From: CAYVVT01 sp964454335
Lineage (GTDB): Bacteria > Fidelibacterota > UBA8477 > JABMPR01
Direction of reading: 5' to 3'
Length of the DNA stretch: 64,000 nucleotides
Assembly (NCBI GenBank): GCA_964454335.1
Contig: CAYVVT010000013.1
Span: forward strand, 28,268 to 92,267
Below, piece by piece: positions 8,637-17,480 of this stretch (position 1 is its first letter; every line of letters starts with the position of its first letter). The position numbers and the translations under genes were made by a program. Below the pieces are notes generated by a model. It made no database searches and was not told the DNA's origin. It saw only the letters and a program-made list of their open reading frames with translations.

Positions 8637-11093
8637 ATGTTACAAAAATTGCTACAGAAGCCCATTACCAAGGCCAGCCTGGTCTATATCATACTTTTGG
8701 TGATCCTTTTCAATACAGTATTCTTCAAAGGCTTCATCTTCGGCGGGGGAGATACAACGGCTGCCAAGGGGATGACCCATCAATTGAGCATTTACTTCCA
8801 GGAGCAGGGAGAATATCCCCTCTGGCAACCTTACATCTTCTCCGGGATGCCTGCCTTCAGCAGTCTCATGTTCACAAAATTCGTCTACTTCCCGAATATC
8901 GTTCTGGACCTCCTGACGGCCATTGGAATACCTGCGCTGTGGAAGATGCTGCTGCATTACATTTTCGCTGCACTAGGTGTTTTCGTCCTGTTGCGCTATT
9001 TCAGGATAGACCTCATTCCGGCCATACTGGGTGGAGCTGCATATATGCTTACGCCCTTCTTCGTGGTAATGATCACCGCTGGTCACGGTTCGCAGATGAT
9101 GACTGCGGCCTATCTGCCCTGGTTGATCTTTGCTGTGATACGGGTATTCAGGCAACCCGGTCTGGCTTCAGCATTATTACTGGCGGTCATCGCCGGTCTG
9201 CAGCTGCAGCGCGGACATGTTCAGGTTGCCTACTATGGCTGGATGGCAGCCGGCTGGTTCGTCGTAGTGGAACTGATCCAACGCATTCGCTCCAAGAATT
9301 GGGAGAATTTCCTCCCTGCACTGGGCTGGTTCACTGCGGCGTTGCTGGTGGGCATCGGGCTGGCAGCGGTGCTTTACCTGCCCTCGCTTTCCTATGCGGA
9401 GTACAGCATACGTGGCGGTGGCAGTGGGGGAGGGCTGACATACGACTACGCAACCAGCTGGTCATTTCCACCTGCTGAGATCATCTCCTTTCTCATCTCT
9501 GACTGGTTCGGATTTGGTGGACAGGAATACTGGGGTGGTAAACCCTTCACCGAGCACAGCGATTTCTTTGGTGTGGTCTGGTTCCTGCTGGTGGCGGCGG
9601 CCTTTCTGAACAGGGAACATTTGAAAATCAAGATATTCCTGCTGTCTGGTATGCTTCTGGCGCTGCTGGTGAGTTTTGGAAGCTACTGGCCCTGGTTCTA
9701 CGACATCCTGTTCAACATCCTCCCATATTTCAACAAGTTCAGAGTACCCTCCATGATATTGATCCTCATGCAGGTTCTGGCTGCGATCCTGGCGGGTTTT
9801 GGGCTGCAAGCCCTGGCGGATGCGTCCATTGAGCTGCGCAAGAAATGGGATCGAACCCTGTTGATCAAAACATGTGTACTGGTCGGTTTCCTGGTCATTG
9901 CGGTATTGTTCAAAGATGGGCTGCAAAATGCATTTGGAAATGTGGTGGACAATGCACCCAAAGCCCATCCAGCCCTGGCAGACACTCGGGTGGCTATGTG
10001 GCACAAATCACTGCTGTGGTCACTGCTCATGGGTGTAGCCATTACAGGGCTGATCTGGGCGTGGATCCAGGAAAAGATACCCCGCCAGATCTTTTTGCTG
10101 GCAGTGGCCGCCCTGGTGGTTATCGAGCTGGGGCGTGTTGATTGGCGATTCGCCAATACCGCGATCCCGGCCAGCCGCGTGAAGGCCACTGAACAGGCCA
10201 GTCCGGCTGTCCGCCAGTTGCTGCAGCTGCAGAAACAGGGATCCGGCAGGGTCTTCCCGGCGCATCAGCTGTTCGGCAATAACGCCCTTGCCCTGCACGG
10301 TCTCGAATCAGTTGGAGGCTACAGCCCGGCGAAGCTGCAGGTTTACCAGGATTTCCTGGAGCATCAGAGTTTCGAGCAGGAATTCCTGCTCAAATACTAT
10401 GACCAGGGCCCGAATGGTGTTTCCCAGAAGTCCATTGATGAAGTGGATTCAACGCTCCGAAAACAGCACCTGGATGCCCTGAAAGCCCTGCAGGCCAGAT
10501 ACCTGATCTCACCCTATCCGATACCGGAACCGAAATTCACAGCACTGGGACAGTTCAACCACATCTTCCGTGGCCAGAGGATGCCCGTGGTACTCTACCG
10601 CTATGATGAGGCAGAAAAACGGGCGTGGTTCGCGGAACTTGTCACGGGCGTGGACGGTTATGCAGCCGCCCATATGCGCATGGGCCAATCTGGATTTGAT
10701 ATCCATCGAGAGGCCATTGTTACCGATCCTGAACAATCCGTGCGGACCGGTGATTACAGTGCGGGAGACGTCAAGATCAGCGCGAGATCATTGCAGCAGA
10801 TGGAGTTGATGACCTCGAACAGGGAGGAAGGATTCCTGGTCCTCAGTGAGATCTTCTATCCCAATGGCTGGAGGGCCACCCTGGATAATGGGGATGAGCT
10901 GAAGATCCTGCAGACGAATGACATCCTGCGAGGTATGGTGGTACCTGCAGGGGATCATACCATTACGCTGGAGTATCTGCCAACAGCCGTGCGGTTCGGA
11001 TTCTGGATCACCTTGCTTTCGACACTGCTTTGCCTGGCAGCTGGAGCGTGGTTGATCTGGGAACGTAGAGGGGTGTTGAAGCAGAAAGAATAA
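8637..11093 (+). CDS. YfhO-family multispanning membrane protein
   Basis: Membrane protein of about 818 residues. The first half carries about a dozen hydrophobic segments, including VYIILLVILFNTVFF and a large periplasmic loop with SGMPAF and a TFRGGGSGGGLTY-like Gly-rich turn. The soluble C-terminal half ends in a final membrane helix (FWITLLSTLLCLAAGAWLIW). The phrase VLSEIFYPNGWRATLDNG followed by PAGDHTITLEYLP is typical of YfhO proteins, which are GT-C-like and are linked to glycosylation of lipoteichoic acid or exported glycans in other bacteria. I chose ATG 8637 because AAGGAA lies 6 nt upstream; an upstream TTG at 8610 overlaps the sulfatase gene. It closes the polysaccharide operon. 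Confidence 0.85.
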   Translation: MLQKLLQKPITKASLVYIILLVILFNTVFFKGFIFGGGDTTAAKGMTHQLSIYFQEQGEYPLWQPYIFSGMPAFSSLMFTKFVYFPNIVLDLLTAIGIPALWKMLLHYIFAALGVFVLLRYFRIDLIPAILGGAAYMLTPFFVVMITAGHGSQMMTAAYLPWLIFAVIRVFRQPGLASALLLAVIAGLQLQRGHVQVAYYGWMAAGWFVVVELIQRIRSKNWENFLPALGWFTAALLVGIGLAAVLYLPSLSYAEYSIRGGGSGGGLTYDYATSWSFPPAEIISFLISDWFGFGGQEYWGGKPFTEHSDFFGVVWFLLVAAAFLNREHLKIKIFLLSGMLLALLVSFGSYWPWFYDILFNILPYFNKFRVPSMILILMQVLAAILAGFGLQALADASIELRKKWDRTLLIKTCVLVGFLVIAVLFKDGLQNAFGNVVDNAPKAHPALADTRVAMWHKSLLWSLLMGVAITGLIWAWIQEKIPRQIFLLAVAALVVIELGRVDWRFANTAIPASRVKATEQASPAVRQLLQLQKQGSGRVFPAHQLFGNNALALHGLESVGGYSPAKLQVYQDFLEHQSFEQEFLLKYYDQGPNGVSQKSIDEVDSTLRKQHLDALKALQARYLISPYPIPEPKFTALGQFNHIFRGQRMPVVLYRYDEAEKRAWFAELVTGVDGYAAAHMRMGQSGFDIHREAIVTDPEQSVRTGDYSAGDVKISARSLQQMELMTSNREEGFLVLSEIFYPNGWRATLDNGDELKILQTNDILRGMVVPAGDHTITLEYLPTAVRFGFWITLLSTLLCLAAGAWLIWERRGVLKQKE

Positions 11094-11204
11094 TTTCGGA
11101 GAAAGAAGTAGAATTGGATAGTCCAGTTAGACAGATCCAGGCTAATCACAATTCAATTTTCAGTTATTAATATGATATCTGACACTTAAACATACGATTC
11201 CCTC

Positions 11205-12731
11205 ATGAAAGGTCTGCGTTCATCATCGAATATCAAGCTGGGACTATTCTTCCTGGCCATATTGATCATCCTGGGTTCGCTGGGCTATACCAATTGGCTG
11301 GTACGGGAACTGCGGGAGGATAATCAGCGCTTTCTACAGTACAATGCCAGGATGCTGGCCAACGCCCTGGCTTCAGATGCTCAGACGCGGAAGTACCGTG
11401 AGGAGCGCCGCCAGTTTCTTGTCTTCAATGCGAATCTTTACGCCAGCGCTCTCACCACGGAATCCAGTAATCTCGACTTTGCCTTCAATGAGATCATCCG
11501 CAATATCGCCTTTCCGGTGATCATCACCGTCCAGGAGAGCAGTGGTGAAAGGATCTATGCTCACAAGAATATTCCCATTCCGGATGAATATCAAACACGG
11601 GAAAGCGAGGATGGATACCTTAACGCCATCATCGCCAGAATGGACCGGGAGAACGAGCCGATACCGGTAGAATATCTGGGCCGGGTCATCATGCTGATCC
11701 ACTTCGGGAATCCCGCAGAGGAACAATTTGAGAACCTCATGCAGCAGATCCTGGAGACCATCACCTTCCCGGTGATCATCACACGCGAGGTGGATGGTGA
11801 AGTCGAGGTGGAAAACCACACGCTCAGTGGACTGGATAACCTGTCGATGAGAGATAGACAGGATTTGCTTCATCAGACCATCACCAGCATGGACCTCCAG
11901 AATGAGCCAGTTCCCGTTTACTTCAACGGAGAGGTGATCCTGACCCTCCACTATCACGATTCAGGCATCATCCGTGCTCTCCAGTGGTTCCCGCTCTTTG
12001 AGCTCATCATCGTGGCATCATTCATTCTACTGGGTTTTGCAGGCTTTCAATTCATAAGGAATGCCGAACGCCGGGGGATCTGGGTGGGAATGTCAAAGGA
12101 AACCGCGCATCAGTTGGGAACGCCTCTTTCCAGTCTCATGGGCTGGCTGGAACTGCTGAAGGGACAGGAGCTCGTTGCAAAGACCTCAGAGATCGTCCAG
12201 GATATGGAAACCGACGTGCAGCGTCTATACCAGGTGGCAGAACGCTTTTCCAAGATCGGCGCCGGTGTCAACCTGGAAGCAGCAGGCTTCAACGAGGTCA
12301 TCGATCCCGTGGTGGCCTATATCCAGCGTCGTATTCCGCAGTGGGGTAAATCGATTGAAATCGTGGTGGATGGCGATACGACAGTACAGACATTGATCCA
12401 TCGCGAGCTCATCGGCTGGGCGCTTGAGAATCTGCTTAAGAATGCCGTGGATGCCATCGAGCAGGATGAAGGCCGGATCAGCATCACCGTCGCCCGGGAT
12501 AACAAGTTTGTAAGTGTTGATGTGGCAGACAATGGCCGGGGCATCGCCCCCCGGGATCACCGCAACGTATTCCGCCCGGGTTGGAGTTCAAAACAGCGTG
12601 GTTGGGGACTGGGATTGAGTTTGGTGGAGCGCATCATCCGTGAATACCACCATGGCAGTATTTCATTGAGTTCTACACCCGGTATCGGTACCACTTTTCA
12701 TATCTTGCTGAAACTGGCTCCAAACCCTTAG
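11205..12731 (+). CDS. Sensor histidine kinase with duplicated extracytoplasmic domain
   Basis: Membrane kinase of 508 residues. One membrane helix lies at about 11-31 and a second at about 262-285. The periplasmic part between them holds two similar modules: the first contains FPVIITVQESSGERIYAHKN with NEPIPVEYLGRVIMLIHFG, and the second contains FPVIITREVDGEVEVENHT with NEPVPVYFNGEVILTLHYH. The H-box is SKETAHQLGTPLSSLMGWL with His302, a variant form (HQLGTP). The ATPase domain has N-box ENLLKNAVDAI, G1 DNGRGIA, and WGLGLSLV as G2. No response regulator is adjacent on either side, so it is an orphan kinase. A 110-nt AT-rich gap separates it from the polysaccharide operon. Confidence 0.88.
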   Translation: MKGLRSSSNIKLGLFFLAILIILGSLGYTNWLVRELREDNQRFLQYNARMLANALASDAQTRKYREERRQFLVFNANLYASALTTESSNLDFAFNEIIRNIAFPVIITVQESSGERIYAHKNIPIPDEYQTRESEDGYLNAIIARMDRENEPIPVEYLGRVIMLIHFGNPAEEQFENLMQQILETITFPVIITREVDGEVEVENHTLSGLDNLSMRDRQDLLHQTITSMDLQNEPVPVYFNGEVILTLHYHDSGIIRALQWFPLFELIIVASFILLGFAGFQFIRNAERRGIWVGMSKETAHQLGTPLSSLMGWLELLKGQELVAKTSEIVQDMETDVQRLYQVAERFSKIGAGVNLEAAGFNEVIDPVVAYIQRRIPQWGKSIEIVVDGDTTVQTLIHRELIGWALENLLKNAVDAIEQDEGRISITVARDNKFVSVDVADNGRGIAPRDHRNVFRPGWSSKQRGWGLGLSLVERIIREYHHGSISLSSTPGIGTTFHILLKLAPNP

Positions 12732-12762
12732 TACAAGCCAATTTTCACCCACCAAAAACTGT

Positions 12763-12791
12763 TTGACATACCATAGGGTGTCGTTTACCTT
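12763..12791 (+). promoter_or_regulatory. Predicted promoter of the rplM operon
   Basis: TTGACA (12763-12768), a 17-bp spacer, then TACCTT (12786-12791), followed by a GC-rich discriminator ACGCCGC. This lies 55 nt before the rplM start. Between promoter and start is a small hairpin with arms GACCC (12806-12810) and GGGTC (12815-12819), which could be part of a ribosomal-protein leader. The -35 box is a perfect sigma-70-type match. The same -10 plus GC-rich discriminator pattern recurs before yajC, miaB, tRNA-Ser and tRNA-Ala in this window. Confidence 0.6.
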
Positions 12792-12846
12792 ACGCCGCTT
12801 TTTTGGACCCGTTGGGGTCAGAGCTGAATGAGAAAAAGGGTGAGAA

Positions 12847-13278
12847 TTGAAAACGTATAATGTAAAAGCAGGTGAGATTCAGCGGGACTGGTGGGAAGTT
12901 GATGCTGATGGACAGACTCTGGGTCGCCTCGCCAGTCGGATCGCACAGATCCTCCGTGGAAAACATAAACCTACTTTTGTACCCCATTTGGATAACGGTG
13001 ATTTTGTCGTCGTCACGAATGCCGCCAAGATCCGGGTCACCGGAAACAAAGAAGAGCAGAAGACCTACTTTCGCCACAGTGGATACCCCGGCGGCGCCAA
13101 GACCACTACCCTGAAAGAACTGCGTGAGAAGCACCCTGACCGGATCATCATCAATGCTGTCAAGGGCATGCTGCCCCACAACCGTCTGGGCCGCCAGCAA
13201 CTGAAGAAGATGAAAGTCTACGCCGGTGCCGAGCATCCCCATGAAGCACAGCAACCCAAAAAACTAGAAATAGGCTGA
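12847..13278 (+). CDS. rplM: 50S ribosomal protein L13
   Basis: Component of the large ribosomal subunit that binds 23S rRNA early in assembly. The 143-residue sequence has the family hallmarks: WWEVDADGQTLGRLASRIA, then HSGYPGGAKTTTLKEL and AVKGMLPHNRLGRQQLKKM. The length is normal. The start is TTG at 12847, preceded by a purine-rich stretch (AAAAAGGGTGAGAA) that can serve as ribosome binding site; no ATG in a better position exists. It is the first gene of a conserved translation cluster (rplM-rpsI-rpsB-tsf-pyrH-frr), and rpsI follows after 5 nt. Confidence 0.97.
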   Translation: MKTYNVKAGEIQRDWWEVDADGQTLGRLASRIAQILRGKHKPTFVPHLDNGDFVVVTNAAKIRVTGNKEEQKTYFRHSGYPGGAKTTTLKELREKHPDRIIINAVKGMLPHNRLGRQQLKKMKVYAGAEHPHEAQQPKKLEIG

Positions 13279-13283
13279 GATTA

Positions 13284-13679
13284 ATGAGTACACCCAGTCG
13301 TCATTATGCCACCGGGAAGCGCAAGACTTCCATTGCCCGGATCTATCTTCAGACCGGTAAAGGGAACATCCTGGTGAACCGTCGCGACCTGAATGACTAT
13401 TTTGGTCGTAAAACCCTGCGTATGATCGTACGCGAACCACTGGAACTGACCGAGACAGTCAGTAATTACGATATCGCCGTGAATGTGGTGGGAGGTGGAC
13501 TCTCAGGGCAGGCCGGAGCTATTCGCCACGGCATTGCCAAAGCCTTACAGGAATTGAATACAGATTTTCGCCCGGCCCTGAAGAAAGCGGGTCTGTTAAC
13601 ACGTGATGCACGTAAAAAAGAACGTAAGAAATACGGTCTGGCCGGTGCGCGGCGGGCTTATCAGTTCTCGAAACGTTAG
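13284..13679 (+). CDS. rpsI: 30S ribosomal protein S9
   Basis: Small-subunit protein of 131 residues whose C-terminal tail reaches the P-site tRNA. The sequence shows the N-terminal YATGKRKTSIARIYL, the central VVGGGLSGQAGAIRHGIAKAL and the basic end KKYGLAGARRAYQFSKR with the conserved terminal KR. It is always paired with rplM, as here. It has an ATG start 5 nt after rplM. Confidence 0.97.
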   Translation: MSTPSRHYATGKRKTSIARIYLQTGKGNILVNRRDLNDYFGRKTLRMIVREPLELTETVSNYDIAVNVVGGGLSGQAGAIRHGIAKALQELNTDFRPALKKAGLLTRDARKKERKKYGLAGARRAYQFSKR

Positions 13680-13699
13680 AAGCACGCCGAGGAGTATTG

Positions 13700-14416
13700 A
13701 TGCGTAACATTTCCCTGGAAGACCTATTAGCTGCGGGTGCCCATTTTGGTCATATGACCAGTAACTGGGATCCCAATATGCAGGAATACATTTTTACAGA
13801 GAAAAATGGTGTTCACATCATTGATCTCTACAAAACCATCGAGCAACTGCAGAAAGCGATCGATTTTATCACTGAGACTGTTCAGAACAACGGTTCCGTT
13901 CTCTTTGTTGCCACCAAGAAGGCTGCCCGCCAGGTGGTGGAGGAAGAAGCCGACCGTTGCGGCATGTTCCACGTCACTGAACGCTGGCTGGGTGGAACAC
14001 TCACCAACTTCATGACCATCAAGAAGTCGATCAAGAGACTGCACACACTGGAGAAGGACAATCCCACCGAGCTTGCTGAGACATTCACCAAAAAGGAAAT
14101 CCTCATGCGCTCCCGGGAACGTGCCCGTCTTGAGACCCAGCATCGCGGGATCAAGGATATGCGCCGCCTGCCGGACGTGATCGTACTGGTGGATGCCAAG
14201 AAGGAGATGATCGCCATCAAGGAGGCTAAGCGTCTGGAGATCCCGATCATTGCCATGGTCGATACGAATACGGATCCGCGGGGGATCGATTTTCCCATTC
14301 CAGCGAACGATGATTCCATTCAGACGATACGCCTCGTGACTTCCATGCTGGCAGATGCCATTCTCGAGGCGAAAGGTGTAGCACACACTGAAGATGTCGC
14401 TGAAGCTGCTGAATAA
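13700..14416 (+). CDS. rpsB: 30S ribosomal protein S2
   Basis: Small-subunit protein of 238 residues, of ordinary length. Family motifs are LLAAGAHFGHMTSNWDPNM, FVATKKAARQVVEEEA, ERWLGGTLTNF and the late IAMVDTNTDPRGIDFPIPANDDSIQTIRL. ATG 13700 is preceded by GGAG five bases upstream, which decides against a TTG three bases earlier. It precedes tsf, the near-universal partner gene; a hairpin lies in the 42-nt gap between them. Confidence 0.97.
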   Translation: MRNISLEDLLAAGAHFGHMTSNWDPNMQEYIFTEKNGVHIIDLYKTIEQLQKAIDFITETVQNNGSVLFVATKKAARQVVEEEADRCGMFHVTERWLGGTLTNFMTIKKSIKRLHTLEKDNPTELAETFTKKEILMRSRERARLETQHRGIKDMRRLPDVIVLVDAKKEMIAIKEAKRLEIPIIAMVDTNTDPRGIDFPIPANDDSIQTIRLVTSMLADAILEAKGVAHTEDVAEAAE

Positions 14417-14440
14417 TCCGTTTCATAAAACTCGTTTTTT

Positions 14441-14455
14441 AACTGGAGACCAGTT
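14441..14455 (+). promoter_or_regulatory. Hairpin covering the tsf ribosome binding site
   Basis: AACTGG and CCAGTT form a 6-bp stem with an AGA loop in the rpsB-tsf gap, directly before the tsf start at 14459. The Shine-Dalgarno-like GGAG (14445-14448) lies partly in the stem and partly in the loop. It could tune translation of tsf relative to rpsB. A chance hairpin of this size is possible. Confidence 0.35.
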
Positions 14456-14458
14456 CCT

Positions 14459-15088
14459 ATGGCAATTACAGCTGCCGCAGTAAAAGAATTACGCGAGAAG
14501 ACCGGCGTCGGTATGATGGACTGCAAGTCAGCCCTGCAGGAGTCGGATGGCAATATTGAAAAAGCGATCGAGATCCTGCGCAAGAAGGGTATCGCCAAGG
14601 CCGCCAAGAAGGCGGGTCGCTCCACCAATGAAGGGCTGATCTATAGTTACATTCATGCAGGTGGTCGTCTGGGTGTTCTGGTAGAGATCAATTGTGAAAC
14701 TGATTTTGTGGCCAAAACGGAACAGTTTCAGAACCTCTGTCATGACATAGCAATGCACATTGCTGCTTCGGCCCCCATCGCTGTGAAGCGCGAAGACGTT
14801 CCCGAAGAGGTCCTCAATGCCGAAATGGAGATCTACAAATCCCAGGCGATGAACGAGGGCAAACCCGAGCATATCGCTGAGAAGATCGTCACAGGCCGGG
14901 TTGAAAAATTCTATAAGGAGAACGTGCTGCTGGACCAGGTTTATGTCAAGGATCCAGATAAGACCGTTGGCACACTCATGAAGGAAACCATCGGCTCTCT
15001 GGGCGAGAACATGTCAGTCGCCCGCTTCGAGCGTTTTGCTCTTGGCGAGTCGGACAACGGTTCCGGGGACGAAGAAGCCGACGAATAA
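14459..15088 (+). CDS. tsf: Translation elongation factor Ts
   Basis: Guanine nucleotide exchange factor for EF-Tu. The N-terminal UBA-like domain is VKELREKTGVGMMDCKSALQE, and the TDFVAKTEQFQNLCHDIAMHIAA region with the TDFV motif contacts EF-Tu. At 209 residues it is the short form, lacking much of the second subdomain present in the E. coli protein (about 280 residues); such short forms are known in several phyla. It ends with an acidic tail. pyrH follows after 26 nt. Confidence 0.96.
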   Translation: MAITAAAVKELREKTGVGMMDCKSALQESDGNIEKAIEILRKKGIAKAAKKAGRSTNEGLIYSYIHAGGRLGVLVEINCETDFVAKTEQFQNLCHDIAMHIAASAPIAVKREDVPEEVLNAEMEIYKSQAMNEGKPEHIAEKIVTGRVEKFYKENVLLDQVYVKDPDKTVGTLMKETIGSLGENMSVARFERFALGESDNGSGDEEADE

Positions 15089-15114
15089 ACGGGGTTTTAC
15101 CCCACTGATCTCAC

Positions 15115-15843
15115 ATGTCACAGGGATCGATCTATAAACGAATTCTGATCAAACTGAGTGGAGAATCACTCTCCGGTGGCTCGTCACGTTCTCTGGATCC
15201 CGATACGCTTAACAGGATTGCCGGTGAGCTGAAGGAAATTCATGCCAGTGGAACCCAGACAGGTATCGTGGTAGGGGGCGGGAACATCTTCCGGGGACTA
15301 TCTGAAGAGGCTGAACGTATGGATCGGGTGTCGGCCGACCATATGGGCATGCTGGCCACGGTGATCAATGCCATCGCTCTGCGTGATGCGCTTCTGAACC
15401 AGGATATACCAGCCACAGTTTTCTCGGCGATTCCCATGCAACGGGTCGCTGAGGATTATAACCAGCGCAAGGTCCTGAAATGTCTCATGGATAATGAAGT
15501 AGTCATATTTGCCGCTGGAACGGGTAATCCTTTCTTCACTACCGATACTGCCGCAGCCCTGCGCGCGGTGGAGATCGGGGCGGATGCGCTGATGAAGGGT
15601 ACCCGGGTCGAAGGCATTTATACTGCGGATCCCGAGAAGGATCCTTCTGCTGAATTCCTTCCCCGGATCAGTTACGACGAGGTGTTGCAGAAAAATCTTC
15701 GGGTCATGGACCAGACCGCTTTTGCACTTTGCCGTGAAAATCAACTTGCCGTTCATATCTTTAACATGGAAATTCACGGCAATCTGCTCAAAATCATTCA
15801 CGGAGAGCGTATCGGATCGGTAGTGGGAGGTCAAAATGATTAA
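15115..15843 (+). CDS. pyrH: Uridylate kinase (UMP kinase)
   Basis: Amino-acid-kinase-fold enzyme that phosphorylates UMP to UDP in pyrimidine synthesis; hexameric and cytoplasmic. The 242-residue sequence has ILIKLSGESLSGG for phosphate binding, VVGGGNIFRGL, the ADHMGMLATVINAIALRDAL helix and AAGTGNPFFTTDTAAALRA, all hallmarks of bacterial PyrH. The stop overlaps the start of frr by 8 nt, matching the conserved tsf-pyrH-frr order. Confidence 0.97.
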   Translation: MSQGSIYKRILIKLSGESLSGGSSRSLDPDTLNRIAGELKEIHASGTQTGIVVGGGNIFRGLSEEAERMDRVSADHMGMLATVINAIALRDALLNQDIPATVFSAIPMQRVAEDYNQRKVLKCLMDNEVVIFAAGTGNPFFTTDTAAALRAVEIGADALMKGTRVEGIYTADPEKDPSAEFLPRISYDEVLQKNLRVMDQTAFALCRENQLAVHIFNMEIHGNLLKIIHGERIGSVVGGQND

Positions 15844-16393
15844 TGAACTGTTCAAGGATACTGATCACCGCATGAGCATGTCGGTTGAACATATCCGCAC
15901 TGAGTTTGCTGGATTGCGCAGCGGCCGGGCATCTTCCGCACTGGTGGAAGGCATCAAGGTCGACTACTATGGAAATCCAACCCCGTTGAACCAACTGGCC
16001 AATATCTCTGTCCCGGAGCCACGACTCATCGTGGTACAGCCCTGGGATAAGAACGTGGTGGCTGAGGTGGAGAAGTCCATCATGGCTGCCGATCTCGGCC
16101 TGAACCCGGTAAATGAAGGTGGAGTGCTGCGGATTCCCATCCCGGCCCTCACCGAAGAACGCCGTCAGGACCTCGTAAGGCATGTACACAAACTGGCTGA
16201 AGAAGGCCGCGTGAGCATTCGCAATGTCCGCCGTGATGCCAATGAGCAGATCAAGAAGGCGGAGAAGGACCATGAGCTCTCTGAGGACAATTCAAAACGT
16301 GCCCAAGAGAATGTCCAGGAGCTGACTGACAAATATATCAATCAGATAGATGAACTGGTGAAGATGAAAGAAGAAGACATCATGACCATTTAG
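15836..16393 (+). CDS. frr: Ribosome recycling factor
   Basis: Protein of 185 residues that, with EF-G, splits the post-termination ribosome. Motifs are HIRTEFAGLRSGRASSALVEGI near the start, the PLNQLANISVPEPRLIVVQPWD segment, LRIPIPALTEERRQDLVR and a long C-terminal helix. It is the last gene of the translation cluster and is followed by a clear intrinsic terminator. Confidence 0.97.
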   Translation: MINELFKDTDHRMSMSVEHIRTEFAGLRSGRASSALVEGIKVDYYGNPTPLNQLANISVPEPRLIVVQPWDKNVVAEVEKSIMAADLGLNPVNEGGVLRIPIPALTEERRQDLVRHVHKLAEEGRVSIRNVRRDANEQIKKAEKDHELSEDNSKRAQENVQELTDKYINQIDELVKMKEEDIMTI

Positions 16394-16416
16394 TCTCCTA
16401 TGCTGATAAAGATACC

Positions 16417-16446
16417 AAGGCCGGTCCAGTGTGATCGGCCTTTTTA
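16417..16446 (+). terminator. Intrinsic terminator of the rplM-frr operon
   Basis: AAGGCCG (16417-16423) pairs with CGGCCTT (16436-16442), and a T-rich tract (TTTTTATTTT) follows. It lies 23 nt after the frr stop. Confidence 0.85.
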
Positions 16447-16525
16447 TTTTGCGCCATGATCCCCACTCGGGTGCGATTAGACACGACGGACTGACCGGGG
16501 ATTACCACCCGTAAAACATTATGGA

Positions 16526-16554
16526 TAAATAAAAAGCCCGGCAGGACCGGGCTT
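16526..16554 (-). terminator. Intrinsic terminator of the peroxiredoxin gene
   Basis: On the minus strand AAAGCCCGG pairs with CCGGGCTTT across a 5-nt loop (16533-16554), and the transcript then runs into a T-rich stretch. It lies 24 nt after the peroxiredoxin stop. Confidence 0.85.
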
Positions 16555-16578
16555 TGGAGCATCAGATCTAGAATGGGA

Positions 16579-17223
16579 TCAGAGGGCATCCGCATGTTCT
16601 GAAAGATAGGAGGAAACGCCTTCGGGATTCTCAGCCATGGCATCCTGACCTTCTTCCCAACCAGCGGGACACACTTCACCGTGTTCCTGATTGAATGCCA
16701 GGGCATCCACCATTCTGAGCATCTCATCGATGTTTCGGCCCAGGGGCAGGTCGTTGATCACTGCGTGACGGACAATGCCCTCTTCGTCGATGAGAAAGCT
16801 GGCCCGCAGTGCGACATCACCCTCCACCGAGGTCTCGATCTCACCTTCCTCGGTGAGAACGGTTGCCGGTGTGGAACCCTTGAGGACATCGTAGGCCCGG
16901 GCGATGTTCTTGTCGATATCGGCGATGATGGGGTATTTAATATCGCCGATGCCACCGTTCCTGGTATCCGTGTTCTTCCAGGCGAAATGACTCCACTTCG
17001 AGTCCACCGAACATCCCAGGACCTGGACACCACGCTTTTCAAAATCGGCAAGCCGGTGGTTAAACGCCAGGATCTCTGTGGGACAGACGAAGGTGAAATC
17101 CAGGGGATAGAAGAACAGGACCACTTTCTTACCCTTGTAGTCTGACAACTTGATCTCACTGAAAGAGTTATCACCCAAAATAGCAGTTGCCTTAAAATCA
17201 GGTGCTGGGTTGGTTACAATCAT
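16579..17223 (-). CDS. 2-Cys peroxiredoxin (AhpC/Prx1 type) with an internal insertion
   Basis: Thiol peroxidase of 214 residues that reduces hydrogen peroxide and organic peroxides, probably with electrons from thioredoxin (a thioredoxin reductase gene is at 60015). The peroxidatic Cys47 is in FTFVCPTE, and the resolving Cys185 is in GEVCPAGW. The DKNIARAYDVL segment leads into an extra stretch of roughly 16 residues (KGSTPATVLTEEGEIETSVE) before GDVALRASFLID; in standard family members ARAYGVL is followed almost directly by GxALRG. The ATG is preceded by a GAGGAGAAAC ribosome binding site. It is a single-gene unit with its own terminator. Confidence 0.93.
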   Translation of the reverse strand: MIVTNPAPDFKATAILGDNSFSEIKLSDYKGKKVVLFFYPLDFTFVCPTEILAFNHRLADFEKRGVQVLGCSVDSKWSHFAWKNTDTRNGGIGDIKYPIIADIDKNIARAYDVLKGSTPATVLTEEGEIETSVEGDVALRASFLIDEEGIVRHAVINDLPLGRNIDEMLRMVDALAFNQEHGEVCPAGWEEGQDAMAENPEGVSSYLSEHADAL

Positions 17224-17258
17224 TTGTTTCTCCTCAAAATGTTAAATAGTAAAGGTTT

Positions 17259-17480
17259 TCAAAGATAATAGTAATCATTCCTAGCAATATAGATAGGGAA
17301 GGCCGCATGCCAACCATATTCTTGAAAATGGTCCTCATTGACGTAAAAAAGTCTCGAACTTTCGCTTTCGCCGGTCTTCGCAAAGCCTATTTTAAACCAT
17401 TCCATCCCGTAGACGGTATCGTCATGGGATTCATCAAAGAGAATTAGCGGAGAATGGGTACCGTTATGCTCACACGACAC
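17259..17480 (-). pseudogene. Possible gene fragment upstream of the peroxiredoxin gene
   Basis: A 73-codon minus-strand frame whose composition is protein-like (LFDESHDDTVYGMEWFKIG, then FYVNEDHFQEYGWHAAFPI). I do not recognise it. No ribosome binding site is seen. Its 5' end overlaps the opposite-strand gene at 17454, so it may be the remainder of a longer lost gene. The peroxiredoxin promoter must also lie in this interval. It may be noise. Confidence 0.25.

Noticed and set aside
13727..14386. 219-codon antisense frame opposite rpsB
   Set aside because: It mirrors a ribosomal protein gene and has no independent support; many similar antisense frames elsewhere were dropped for the same reason.
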